Assembly: GCF_004193775.1 (NCBI RefSeq)
Contig: NC_041019.1
Location: 53,605,928 to 53,669,927, forward strand
Length of the DNA: 64,000 bases
Origin: Glycine soja
Taxonomy: Eukaryota > Streptophyta > Magnoliopsida > Fabales > Fabaceae
Reading direction: 5' to 3'
Below the pieces are notes generated by a model. It worked only from the letters and a program-made list of their open reading frames with translations. It was not told the DNA's origin and made no database searches. The position numbers and the translations under genes were made by a program. Numbering within the stretch: the first letter of the stretch is position 1; the number at the start of each line of letters is the position of its first letter. Of the stretch, positions 9,973 through 22,204 are shown piece after piece.

Positions 9973-12900
9973 ATGACGAACGATAGTTCGAAGATGACAA
10001 GCAAGTTTGCAAAGTTGGACAAGTTTGAAGGGCAGGATTTCAGAAGATGGCAGAAGAAGATGCACTTTCTCTTGACAACATTGAATGTGGTGTATGTGCT
10101 GAGTACACCAATGCCGGTGTATATGGAAGGCGAAACTCTGGATCAAACAAGGAAGCGTTCGAAATGGGAGAACGACGATTACATTTGTCGTGGACACATT
10201 CTGAACGGTATGTCTGACTCTCTCTTTGATATTTATCAAAATGTTGAGTCTGCTAAGGAATTATGGGACTCTCTTGAATCCAAGTATATGGCAGAAGATG
10301 CCTCAAGTAACAAATTCTTAGTTAGTAATTTCTTTAATTACAAAATGATTGATTCGAGGCCTGTTATGGAACAATATAATGAACTGCTGCGGATTTTGGG
10401 TCAGTTTACTCAACATGATTTGAAAATGGATGAATCCATTGCAGTTTCATCTATAATTGATAAACTGCCTTCTTCTTGGAAAGACTTCAAGCATACCTTG
10501 AAACATAAGAAGGAAGAGTTGACTCTGGTTCAACTCGGTAGTCATTTCATGATTGAGGAGTCGCTGAGGGCTCAGGAAATTGACAAAGTCAATGATAAAA
10601 CCATAGCAGGTTCCTCTTCCGTTAATATGGTAGAGGAAAGTGGAACAGTTAAGCAAAATTACAATGCTAAAGGTAATAAACGAAAATTTCAAGGAAATAA
10701 GAACAAAGGTCCAAACAAACAGACAAAATTGTCATGTTGGAAGTGTGGGAAACCTGGTCATTTAAAGAGGGATTGCCGGGTGTTCAAAGGAAAGAACAAG
10801 GCTGGTCCAAGTGGGTCTAATGATCCTGAAAAGCAACAAGGTCAGATTGTAGTGAATAATTTTAATTCGAATACGAATTCAAATTATGTATCACTAATAT
10901 CTGATGCATTCTATGTGCAGGATGATGACGTTGCTTGGTGGTTTGATTCGGGAGCAACAAGCCATGTGTGCAAAGATCGTCGTTGGTTCAAGGAATTTAG
11001 ACCAATCGATGATGGCTCTATTGTGAAGATGGGCAATGTTGCAACTGAACCAATCCTAGGATTAGGTTGTGTGAATTTAGTTTTTACTTCCGGAAAAAGT
11101 TTGTATTTGGATAATGTCTTATTTGTACCTGGTATTCGTAAGAACTTATTGTATGGTATGGTTTTAAATAATTGTGGTTTCAAGCAAGTACTTGAAAGTG
11201 ACAAGTACATCTTGTCAAGACATGGTTCGTTTGTTGGATTTGGTTATCGTTGTAATGGAATGTTTAAATTAAACATTGATGTTCCTTTTGTTCATGAATC
11301 TGTTTGTATGGCCTCGTGTAGTTCTATAACTAATATGACAAAATCAGAAATTTGGCATGCTAGATTAGGACATGTTCATTACAAAAGATTAAAAGATATG
11401 TCAAAAACAAGTATGATTCCTCCTTTTGATATGAACATTGAAAAATGCAAAACTTGCATGTTGACCAAGATCACTAGGAAACCTTTTAAGGATGTTAAAA
11501 GTGAGACTAAAGTCTTAGACCTTATTCATAGTGATTTGTGTGATTTGCATGCTACTCCATCATTAGGTCATAAAAAATATCTTGTTACTTTTATTGATGA
11601 TGCATCAAGGTATTGTTATGTATATTTATTAAATACAAAAGATGAAGCTCTTGATAAATTTAAAATTTATAAGAAAGAGGTAGAACTTCATCAAAATGGG
11701 CTAATCAAAACTCTTCGTACGGATAGGGGAGGTGAGTATTATGATCCGGTTTATTTTCAATCTACTGGAATAATACATCAAACTACAGCTCCCTATACAC
11801 CACAACAGAATGGTGTAGCCGAAAGGAAGAATAGAACCTTGAAAGAAATGGTGAATTCCATGTTATCCTATTCGGGTTTAAGTGAAGGATTTTGGGGTGA
11901 GGCTATGTTGACAGCCTGTTACTTGTTGAACCGAATTCCTAACAAAAGGAATAAGGTTACCCCATATGAACTTTGGCACAAAAAGACACCAAATTTGAGT
12001 TATCTCAAAATTTGGGGATGTAGGGCTGTAGTCAGGCTTACAGAACCTAAAAGGAAAACCATAGGTGAAAGAGGTATAGATTGCATATTTATTGGATATG
12101 CTGAACATTCTAAAGCATATAGATTCTATGTGCTAGAATCTAATGATTCTGTTGCTGTGAACTCGGTTATAGAGTCACGGGATGCTATCTTTGATGAACA
12201 AAGGTTTACATCTATACCTAGGCCAAAGGACATGAATTCCATGTCGAAAGTCTCAGTTAATATTGAGGATATACCTTCAACTAGTACTGAAACTAGAAAG
12301 AGTACGAGAGTAAGAAAGGCTAAGTCATTTGGTGATGACTTTCAACTCTATTTGGTTGAAGGGTCAAGGAATGATATTGAATTTCAATATCAATATTGCC
12401 TTAATGTTGAGGAAGACCCAAAGACTTTTAGTGAAGCAATGGCTTCAAGGGATGCTGTATTCTGGAAAGAAGCAATCCAAAGTGAGATGGATTCCATCAT
12501 GCAAAATAATACATGGAAATTGGTTGACTTACCTCCTGGATGTAAGCCATTAGGATGTAAGATGATCTTTAGGAGAAAGATGAAAGTGGATGGTACTGTT
12601 GACAAGTACAAAGCCAGATTGGTTATCCAAGGCTTTAGGCAAAAGGAGGGTATTGATTTTTTCGATACATATGCTCCTGTTGCTAGGATATCCACTATTA
12701 GACTGTTGTTAGCACTTGCTGCTATCCACAATCTGATGATTCACCAAATGGATGTGAAAACTGCATTCTTAAATGGTGAATTGGATGAAGAGATATACAT
12801 GAAACAACCTGAAGGGTTTGTTATGCCAGGAAATGAAAATAAGGTGTGTAAACTGATGAAATCTCTTTATGGCTTGAAACAAGCGCCTAAGCAATGGCAT

Positions 12901-13956
12901 CAAAAATTTGATGAGGTTGTGTTGTCTAGTGGTTTTGTTATAAACCAAGCAGATAAATGTCTATACAGCAAGTTTGATACTCATGGCAAAGGAGTTATCA
13001 TTTGTCTGTATGTAGACGACATGTTGATCTTTGGTACCGACCAAGATCAAGTTGATGAAACTAAGGCATTTTTGTCTTCTAAGTTTGATATGAAAGATAT
13101 GGGGGAGGCGGATGTGATCTTAGGAATAAAGATCAAACGTGGAAACAATGGTATTTCCATCTCTCAATCACATTATATTGAGAAGATATTGGAGAAATTT
13201 AATTTTAAAGATTGTTCTCCGGTAAGTACTCCCATTGATCCTAACCTGAAGCTATTACCTAATAAAGGTGTAGCAGTGTCTCAACTTGAATACTCAAGGG
13301 CGATAGGATCACTCATGTATGCAATGATTAGTACTAGGCCTGATATAGCTTATGTTGTTGCTAAACTCAGTAGGTTTACAAGTAATCCTAGTTCTCATCA
13401 TTGGCAAGCTATGAATAGAGTATTCAAGTACTTAAAGGGAACCATTGACTATGGTTTGACATATACTGGATTTCCTTCGGTTATTGAAGGTTACTCTGAT
13501 GCAAGTTGGATAACCAATATGGAGGATTATTCATCCACAAGTGGTTGGGTATTCCTCCTTGGAGGAGGTGCTATCTCTTGGGCATCCAATAAACAGACCT
13601 GCATTACAAATTCAACAATGGAATCTGAATTTGTAGCTTTAGCAGCTGCTGGTAAAGAAGCTGAGTGGCTAAGAAATCTAATCTATGAGATTCCATTGTG
13701 GCCCAAACCTATACCTCCCATGTCTATCAGGTGTGATAGTCAGGCAACTTTGGCTAAGGCATATAGTCAAGTGTATAATGGGAAGTCTAGACACTTGGGT
13801 GTTAGACACAACATGGTTCAGGAGTTAATCATGCATGGTGTGATATCAGTGGAGTTTGTGAGAACTCAGCATAATTTGGCCGATCATTTAACCAAAGGGT
13901 TAAGTAGAGATCTCGTAAAAAGGTCGGCTGTGGGATTAGGATTAAAGTCCATCTGA
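9973..13956 (+). CDS. Copia Gag-Pol polyprotein, intact (1,327 aa)
   Basis: A single open frame from an ATG only 24 bases after the 5' LTR to a TGA stop. In order: N-terminal Gag ([14 protein letters not shown]), a CCHC zinc knuckle [14 protein letters not shown] at about 255-268, aspartic protease DSGATSH at about 325, and integrase zinc-binding HARLGHVH...CKTC at about 462-500. The integrase core follows ([25 protein letters not shown]), then reverse transcriptase ([18 protein letters not shown] at about 925; YVDDML at about 1013) and RNase H ([21 protein letters not shown]). Catalytic residues of all enzymes are present and no stop or frameshift is visible. Gag and Pol share one frame, as is usual for plant Copia. 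The tail after the stop to 14485 is noncoding. Confidence 0.95.
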   Translation: MTNDSSKMTSKFAKLDKFEGQDFRRWQKKMHFLLTTLNVVYVLSTPMPVYMEGETLDQTRKRSKWENDDYICRGHILNGMSDSLFDIYQNVESAKELWDSLESKYMAEDASSNKFLVSNFFNYKMIDSRPVMEQYNELLRILGQFTQHDLKMDESIAVSSIIDKLPSSWKDFKHTLKHKKEELTLVQLGSHFMIEESLRAQEIDKVNDKTIAGSSSVNMVEESGTVKQNYNAKGNKRKFQGNKNKGPNKQTKLSCWKCGKPGHLKRDCRVFKGKNKAGPSGSNDPEKQQGQIVVNNFNSNTNSNYVSLISDAFYVQDDDVAWWFDSGATSHVCKDRRWFKEFRPIDDGSIVKMGNVATEPILGLGCVNLVFTSGKSLYLDNVLFVPGIRKNLLYGMVLNNCGFKQVLESDKYILSRHGSFVGFGYRCNGMFKLNIDVPFVHESVCMASCSSITNMTKSEIWHARLGHVHYKRLKDMSKTSMIPPFDMNIEKCKTCMLTKITRKPFKDVKSETKVLDLIHSDLCDLHATPSLGHKKYLVTFIDDASRYCYVYLLNTKDEALDKFKIYKKEVELHQNGLIKTLRTDRGGEYYDPVYFQSTGIIHQTTAPYTPQQNGVAERKNRTLKEMVNSMLSYSGLSEGFWGEAMLTACYLLNRIPNKRNKVTPYELWHKKTPNLSYLKIWGCRAVVRLTEPKRKTIGERGIDCIFIGYAEHSKAYRFYVLESNDSVAVNSVIESRDAIFDEQRFTSIPRPKDMNSMSKVSVNIEDIPSTSTETRKSTRVRKAKSFGDDFQLYLVEGSRNDIEFQYQYCLNVEEDPKTFSEAMASRDAVFWKEAIQSEMDSIMQNNTWKLVDLPPGCKPLGCKMIFRRKMKVDGTVDKYKARLVIQGFRQKEGIDFFDTYAPVARISTIRLLLALAAIHNLMIHQMDVKTAFLNGELDEEIYMKQPEGFVMPGNENKVCKLMKSLYGLKQAPKQWHQKFDEVVLSSGFVINQADKCLYSKFDTHGKGVIICLYVDDMLIFGTDQDQVDETKAFLSSKFDMKDMGEADVILGIKIKRGNNGISISQSHYIEKILEKFNFKDCSPVSTPIDPNLKLLPNKGVAVSQLEYSRAIGSLMYAMISTRPDIAYVVAKLSRFTSNPSSHHWQAMNRVFKYLKGTIDYGLTYTGFPSVIEGYSDASWITNMEDYSSTSGWVFLLGGGAISWASNKQTCITNSTMESEFVALAAAGKEAEWLRNLIYEIPLWPKPIPPMSIRCDSQATLAKAYSQVYNGKSRHLGVRHNMVQELIMHGVISVEFVRTQHNLADHLTKGLSRDLVKRSAVGLGLKSI

Positions 13957-14485
13957 AATATCTTATGTTAAGATACCCAATTCCCATCTAATATGACATT
14001 AGGTGCTGAATTCAATGTGGAAAGCTTAACATGTAGAGATTGGAACACATCATCGAAAGTATCCCAAAAGGAATGTGTTCGGTTCTGTAAGTTAAGGAGG
14101 TTGAAGTATAACTTCTCAATGGTTCTTTTGAAAAATTGCATTTACAGGTGCAAGAAAGAAAAGGACTACCTATATAAGCATGAAGTTTAGCCGCTTCAAG
14201 AAGCTGGGACTTGGCTTTGATATGCTTATGAAGGATAGGGACACAGGCTAGTAAAACTAGTGTCGAGCAAGAGTAATGTTATAAACTATTGTGCAGATTA
14301 TCTTCATGTATTCATTATGAATAGAAAGGGTTCAATCCTTAGTGACACCCTGATATTCGAATATTTGAAACGTGTAATTTGCTAAGATGAAATTCAATCG
14401 TCACGATATTTCATCTATGCAGTAGTTTGTGGTATGTTATGACTTTGGTGATTTGATCGGTAATTACACTAAAATGGGGGAGGTT
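13957..14485 (+). other. Copia 3' noncoding tail and polypurine tract
   Basis: About 530 bp between the Gag-Pol stop and the 3' LTR with no convincing frame. It ends in the polypurine tract AAAATGGGGGAGG, which primes plus-strand DNA synthesis in LTR elements. Confidence 0.75.
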
Positions 14486-14918
14486 TGTTGGACATTTTAG
14501 TGTAATTGATCTCTTTATTATGTTAAAATAAGAGTGCACGCTTGTTTTAATGTAATAACGAGATGTTCGGTTTAGGCAAAAGGTTGGAAGTTACATGGAA
14601 GTTACTAACTTCCATCAACGGTTGGAAGTTACATGGAAGTTACTAAAACTTCCATTAACGGCAATTTTTTAAAAATAAATAACTTCCATCAACCGCCAAA
14701 AACTACCGGTTCTTTGATTATAAATAATCATTCTGGTTCAGAAAGCATAACTATGTGAAAAACTCACAAGACCAAAACAAAACTCTTGAATTATAATCTT
14801 CTGATTTTATCCGATTGAACAATTTTGGTTGAACCCCGAAATTTGATTCAATCTGAAAGTGTTTATACACGACTTCAGATTTATCCAGGATTATCTCGAT
14901 TTTCAAAATTAACCAACA
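14486..14918 (+). repeat. 3' LTR of the Copia element
   Basis: 433 bp, identical by eye to the 5' LTR except for one A/G difference at 14757. Followed directly by the TATTA duplication. Confidence 0.94.
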
Positions 14919-14923
14919 TATTA
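14919..14923. repeat. Target-site duplication, right copy (TATTA)
   Basis: Exact match to 9511-9515. Confidence 0.93.
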
Positions 14924-16825
14924 TGTAATTGATAAGGAATGTATGTATAAAATTATCAATAATGTTAAAATTAGTATACTTTTAACAGTACAATTTAGTA
15001 ATTCTTTCCAGTAGGAATTATAAAAGGATGATTTGGTGGTGGTTGAAGGGAAAAAGAGAGAGGTAGAGACCTTGGATTCAAATTTCTTCCACTAACAAAT
15101 TAACATCTAACATTCATCTTAAAAAAAAAAATCCTTCATTGTAAATAATTCTTCAAATACTATCTTTTAAGGATGGCAATATCAGAGAATTTGTTGATCT
15201 ACTCATATTTTTAATTATCTTACAATTTTAATTATCTAAAGTATCCTTTATTAACTAATCAAGTTTTTTACTACTTAAACTTATCATATCTTGTGTTGTG
15301 TATCAATATCATAACATATCATTTAAAACAAGATACTTTTATGACAATGATGATGATAAGAACAAAATTTGATATACAATTTTTTTTCTCCCTACTTGTT
15401 TTATCTTTCAACTGCGCACTCTCAATTCCTATTTAACATTTTGTTACAGCATCATGTCTTAAACACCCCCCCCCCCCTCCCTTCAATATATTAAAAGATA
15501 TAGACATTGTTTTCTTACATTTTTAAGTATAAATGTGTGCCGTAGAAATATTGATTATTTGAAGAAATATAGAAGGTTGAGAAAATTTGAAGAATAAAAC
15601 AATTAAGTAAAAAATCAAATTGATCAAGAAAATACAAAAAATTTATTTATTTGTATTTTGATGACAATTATTATTACTTTTTAAAAAAATTAATTTCTAT
15701 ACACTATCACAGTAAAAAGTTTTATTCTATTAATCTATTAATATATGTTTTCAAGATAGGCTCAACTTGTTGCTTCGACATGTTAGTTTTTATCATCGAG
15801 TTCGACGACATTGGTGTGAACGATAAAATGATTGTTTTGGAACTTCAACATTCTCTGGTATCAACGAAGGGATTTACGGGGAATTGGGGTCCAATCCAAA
15901 AGCTAGGGTTTTTCAAGCTCAAATTTAAAATTAGAAAAAAGAGAAAATCAAGTATTAAAAACTAAGAATGAATTCATTGACGTATGATAATGATAGAGTG
16001 AGGTGTTTATAGGGAGAAAATAGGCTGATCAATAATGATCAATCAGCACTAATCTAACAGACTAATAGTAACAAGTTTCTAGTATTCTCTTACGATCAAA
16101 ATTAGAAGATATATGATTTTTAAGGAAGTTAAAATAAAAATTAGCAAACATATCAATACATAAACTATTTATTCCTCGAAAACTTTAAGTTTATACTAAC
16201 AAGATTTTTAAGTTAATAAATTTCAGTTAAAATTTAATACAATTTAAATTATAAAAAATGGTCTGTGAATAAAATAATAAAAACACATTTATTTAAAATT
16301 TTAATAAAAATGCAGACAAAGACTAAAGAAATTTAAAAAGGGCAATAAGCATTTCCAACCCTAAATAAATTAACCTAAAATCAAAGGCGAAAGTAATGAC
16401 AAAGCAAAGAAAGCATAAATATATTCCAACAAGATTCTATTTCTAGGTGGTAACTAAAATGAAACGAAACTTTGACAAGTCTCTAAAATAGCTCTAAACA
16501 TAATTATACATAATACTTTAAAATAATACAAAGAAAAAAAAAACATCAAGGCAATAAAATTTATGTCAATGTGCCTATCTGTTGCAGCCTTGACATTAAG
16601 AGATTGGTACAAGGGGGGAAGAAATACATCTCAACAAGAACTGTTTTCTAAGCAGTTCCAAAGATGAAAAATAAGAACCTGTCAATTTATAACTTGCTTC
16701 ACATCACATGCATCACGGTCACCGACTAGTGTTCTTATGACACATTGGGCAGTTTGTGTACATGTGAAATATTACAAGTCCAAAATGATTTTAAAAAAGG
16801 GGACTGTAAACAACAAATGAATGAT
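14924..16825. other. AT-rich intergenic spacer
   Basis: Lies between the Copia element and the 3' end of the armadillo gene. It has a SINE-like segment at about 15028-15131 and a run of 12 C at 15466-15477. A 104-codon frame at 15651-15965 resembles no family I know and is not called. About 250 bp next to 16826 is probably the 3' UTR of the minus-strand gene. Confidence 0.5.
15028..15131 (+). mobile_element. Possible tRNA-derived SINE
   Basis: 'gatttggtggtggttgaagg' resembles a pol III A box, 'cttggattcaaatttcttcc' a degenerate B box (GGTTCRANNCC), and the block ends in an A11 run. The organisation fits a plant SINE. No target duplication was verified. Confidence 0.4.
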
Positions 16826-18736
16826 CTACACTAGCGTTTGCTCTATCTGGTGATACTCAAGATTGCGAAGAACAATTCTGGCGAAGATTTTTGCTTCAAG
16901 TGGGGCAGTTGCTGCTGCGGCTGCACCACGCAGAACTCTTGGTGCTCCCAAGCTCTGCATGAGGCTAGCATGGTGCATGGCATGTCGTCCACCAGGAATT
17001 GTAAACTGCAATTGAAAGATCAACACATAGGAGCATCAAAATTCAAATCAAATATAGATATAAAGAGGAAAATTAAGTATGTTGCTACTTGCTATAGTTA
17101 CCTGGAGAAGAGCAAATGCTGCACAAGCCTTGAGTATAGATGATGGATTCCGTAGCATAGTGATGAATCTTCCAATTTCAGCACCACTGAGAAACAATCA
17201 AATAAAATACAGTAGATATTCCAAAATAAATAAATCATGGACAATTGAAAAAGAAAATGTTAATGAAAATAGAACTATAGGGGATAAGCACAATCCTTGG
17301 AAAACATAGAAACAAAGAGAATAGGAAACATAATGAAGCTGTCCAGCCTCTATGCATATATGATATATTATACATCTATGACTAAGGCAGAAGAGAAGCT
17401 ATAAACACAATCCTATCCCACAACACACCTAGCAGGCATTACACTGAAAGAGGCACAAGCCACAAAAATTTGACCTCCTAGCTTTTATGTAGTAAACAGC
17501 ATGCTGAAAGTAGGATTTACATAACAAACACATATTAAACCATCATATAATAATTTTGTAACTCCTTCTAGTCTTAATGGTTCATGAATTAAACACGTGG
17601 GAGACTTTTTAGTTAAACATTGTCGTTGAGTAAAAACTGCACTTTGAAAGAAGAAAACAAAATATTCTTTCATGAAGCAAGCATTCAGAATATGATTGGT
17701 CGAAATATCCACTATATGCCCATACTAAATATATAAAAAGAAGAGTGTAAGTGCTAAAAACTTAAAATTGTATGCAGTATTGCAACAAATAAAATTTTGA
17801 CGCTGAAACCACGAAAACCGGAGAAGCAGGCAGCAGACAATGACTTTGCATCATCAGAAAACAAGACCTTTGTATGAGGTAGTTACAACTGTAATGAAGA
17901 GAGCTACTTTTACTAGTGTATAAGGAGGAGGAAAAAGATACCTGCATCTCAAATGTCCTGCTTCTTGAATACACGCACCTTCAGTAACCTGTGCTAATGC
18001 TGCAGGAGCAGATGATGCAGCAGCAGCCGCAAATGCTTGTGGATCAGAGAACATAAGGACAAAAGCTTCAATGTGTTTCAAAGCCATCCTTCTTGCTCCA
18101 TCCAAGCTCACACTCTTAGAAATACTTTCAGATGAAGTGCCTACTAAAGCATATTCATCCATTCTGCAAAACATATCATGATGCTCAAATAATATGCATA
18201 AAATGATCTCTTATACCAAGTTTCATGGGTTAAACAATTTATTTTACCACAGTAAAGTCATTGTCATTTGCTTTACGTATTCATTCTACTATAAATACAA
18301 ATCAAATCAAATATGAAAAGAAACAACGAAACCAAAGCTCCATCATATCTCCATAATAAATGTAGTATCTCAACAAACTTCAATAAAGGACATTAATCAA
18401 ATAAGAAAATAAGCATTCTAAGAAACAAACCAAAAGGGTGATAAGCACACAGCACGTTTTAATCAAATTAATTACCTCCCGTCAAACATGTAAGCCAATG
18501 CCAACGCAGCCATGAATCGTGCCATTTTTGAAACTGATGAAGAGCAGAGATCAACAAGTGCGGATACTCCACCTTCCTCTACTATTCTTAGAGCATTGCT
18601 AGCATTGAAAGCCAGATTCCATAGTGCTCCTGCGGCAGTTTCATGAACATCCTGAAAGTGAAAAGTGGTTTGAATTTAATCAGAATTTTACATATATAAA
18701 CAAATAAAGATGGTAAAGAAAAAGGAAAAAGAAAAA

Positions 18737-18771
<35 letters not shown>

Positions 18772-21700
18772 GCTTGTGAGATGAGAAATACTTATGAGCA
18801 AAATATGAAGGAGCCAAAGCTCACATAGTATACACAAAAAAGTATTGCCCACAAGAGGCTAAAATACAAATAAAGAAAGCTTAAAAACAACAAGACCAGA
18901 TATTCATATGGAAGTTCATGATACATTAGAAGATGCACCAGCTGCCAAGAAGACCAAGGCTTTTGGCGCAATGGTTACACTTATATAGTTATATGTATAT
19001 ACGTATGCAACCAAAGTCATTAGTTGTTACTCTTTCTATCATCAGATTCATGTGGGGAAAGGTTTAGTATATATGGTGAGAATTTCCAAAACTAAAGCTG
19101 TTATAGATGTAATATAAATCATTCATGTATCTTCACCTAACAACTTAAGCTTTTGGGATTGTTGGTTTATGACAAGGTATAAGAAAATCTATGATCAAAT
19201 CTCTAGAGTTCAATCCTTGCAACCCCCATTTCTCTAATAAAAGGTTTAATTTCAACACAAGAGAGGTAGGCCTGAGAATTATCCACACTTCAAGCCCAAA
19301 CAGCTCTTGCATGAGAGGGAATGTTAATTGTAATATAAAAACCATTCACATGTCTTCACTAAACAGCTTAAGCCTTTTGTGATTGTTTGTTCATGACAAC
19401 AATAACTCGAAGCAACCCTTTTATCATAACCTAGAGAAGTCACTTTATTAAAAACCAAAGGAAGATGCTGACAACAGCCTAGCAGCAAATATAAGTTGTT
19501 CTGTTTAACCACCTGTGTAACCCAGATAACAAATGTTACAAACTATGAATTAATATGAAAAAATATTAATAAACCCTAAAAGAGAAAAAGACTTGTGGAA
19601 CACACCAATATAAGTGCAAACAACTACTTTAAAGCGAATTAAAAGAATGTAAATAATGCCAACAATGAACAAATCAATACACCAAAAAGGGATACTTTTT
19701 CGGCATTTTTATGTACTTGTCTAGCACTGATTAATAAACATATCCACAAACATCAAGCATCAAGGGAACAAGTTACCTCTGCTTCAGACCGTGCAAGTGC
19801 AATCAGAGGTGCAACACCTCCTTCTCGTCCAATGGCAACACTAAGCAAACAAAATCCATATATTAGTCAAAGAAAAGAAACAAAATCATGTGTTACAAGT
19901 AAGAATGTTTTAGAAGTTACCAACAAGGGTTAAAACCATACAAAGGGCACATTGAACTAGAATCATTTATTTTATTAGAGAAAACTAAGAACTATATGGA
20001 CCAGAACAGGTCCCCTAATTCATTTTGCTTTTGAAAAAGTCCGTTGGAAACTATCTATGATGCAGTTAAGAGGGTAAATTGCAAAGCATATGATGATTAA
20101 GGAGAGAATATTTACACTATGAAGAACTCAATAGATATTAAACTACTCACACATGAATAAACAAGTCTTAATTTCCCATTTAAGTTGAAATACCCCACAC
20201 TTTTCTCTATTTCCAAACAGCAACAACATCTCATAAAGATGATGGGCACCTTCACAGCTATAGGTTGGAAATGGGACTTTAAATGGAGAAGGCAACTTTT
20301 TGATGATGAGATGGAAATGGCTGTAAAGTTTTTACAAGATTTAGAAGATATCAGCATCCACCCGGACCGAGAAGACAAGTGGATTTGGAAGGAAGATGCA
20401 TCAAGTGTCTATTCAACAAGGAGCGGGTACAAGAAGCTTATGTCAACCCAAACTGATGAAAATCAGGATGGTGTTTTTACTGAATTATGGAAGGTCAAGG
20501 CTCCTAGCAAAGCTGCATTTTTCGCATGGAGACTACTCAGGGACAGATTACCATCGAAAATGAACTTGCGCAGGCGAAATGTGGAAATAAATGATCCCAC
20601 ATGTCCTTTCTGCAAATATAAAGATGAGGATGCAATACATATATTCTTTACTTGCAGCAAAATAATGTCACTCTGGTGGGAATCAGTATCGTGGACAAAC
20701 ACTTCAGGACCACTTCCACAGAGCCCAAGAATGCATTTCCTCCAGCACGTGCTTTGGAATCAAAATGGCTCTAGTTCTCAGATTTGGAAATGCTGGTGGA
20801 TCTCCTTGACCTGGAGTATTTGGCAGCATCAAAATAACATTGTTTTTGAAGGGGACAGTTTTAATGGTAGTAAGATACTGGACGATGCAGTGTTTCTTTG
20901 CTGGACTTGGCAAAAAAATCTGAATAAGGATTTTGACGTATCGTTTCATCACTGGTCCAGCAATATGAAGGAGGCATTTATGTGATTAGGGTGGGAATCT
21001 ATATGTATGTTGGGTAGTTGTGGGCCAAGCAAACTGTCAGAATTATGGTTTCCTAATTCAATTTACTCTATATTAGGGAACCATAGTCCTGCTAAATTTG
21101 GCCCAATGTGTAATTTCAACAGTACAACTTGTACTGATTAACATATAATACAATATTATTTTCGCTGAGTAAAATATCTATATATATATACAAGGAACCT
21201 AGTCACCAGAATAAGCACCAAGACTAATTACATAACCAACATTCCATCAAGCCTTTTTTCGGTGAATTCCACCAAGACTAACATATAATGAGCTTATTTA
21301 GAACCACCTCTTGGGGAATTGATGAAGACATCTATAATTGGTCATTATATGACAAAGCTAGTGGTGTGGTGATATCTCCTGATAGGATATATTCCCTAAT
21401 GAAATGACGGTCTACATCAACATGTTTGGTCTTTTGACAAAAACACCAGCTTGGAAGCATTATGTAAAGCCACTTGATTGTGACATATAAGCATCATTTG
21501 TATAATCTCCCCAAATCAAAGCTTTTTCATCAGTTGCTTTAACCAAATGAGGTTGCAAGTAGCTGAGACAATGGCTTGGTATTTTATGCACTTCACATTG
21601 CAATTTCACTTAGTTTCTTACTTTTCCAGGATATAAGATTGCCACTATGAATACACAATACCTAGAAGTTGATCATCTATCCGTAGGAGAGACTACCCAA

Positions 21701-22107
21701 TCAGCATTTAGTATCCAACAATTTGCAAATGTCTTACTCCCCTATGTTCATAGATTAGGCTTTCTCCCATTGCTCCTTTATAATTGAGGATACAAATCAT
21801 GGCATCACAATGACCGTCACATTGGGAATTCAACAGGATATGTTTGGATGGGTAACAATCCATAAGTTTAGTTTCCTAACCAATATTTTGTACCTCCCTG
21901 GACCCAACAATAATGGCTCCTTGTAATCTGCTTAAAGTATAACATATAATAAATCCATATAAGTGTATTAAGAGTTGACATACTATCATGATGTTATCTT
22001 GATTCTACTTCCCTATTTCCTTGTTTTCCTTCCCTGATTTCTCTTCTAGAAAGTCAACGCCAGATAGTGCGCAGCCAGCCCCAAAAATGCTACAGTGGGA
22101 TGGCAGC

Positions 22108-22204
<97 letters not shown>

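Larger units (their letters stand above)
9516..14918 (+). mobile_element. Complete young Copia LTR retrotransposon (5,403 bp)
   Basis: Two 433-bp LTRs (9516-9948 and 14486-14918) start TGTTGG and end CCAACA. They are flanked by a perfect 5-bp target duplication TATTA at 9511-9515 and 14919-14923. By eye the LTRs differ at one base (A at 9787, G at 14757). A purine-rich tract AAAATGGGGGAGG (14472-14484) sits just before the 3' LTR as the polypurine tract. The interior encodes one uninterrupted Gag-Pol frame in Copia order (protease, integrase, RT, RNase H). The size and the [18 protein letters not shown]ase H block suggest an Ale/Bianca-type lineage, but this is tentative. The near-identical LTRs and intact frame indicate a very recent insertion. 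Confidence 0.95.

Noticed and set aside
15466..15477. C12 run as a possible G-quadruplex
   Set aside because: A single homopolymer with no separated G-tracts; more likely simple slippage sequence.
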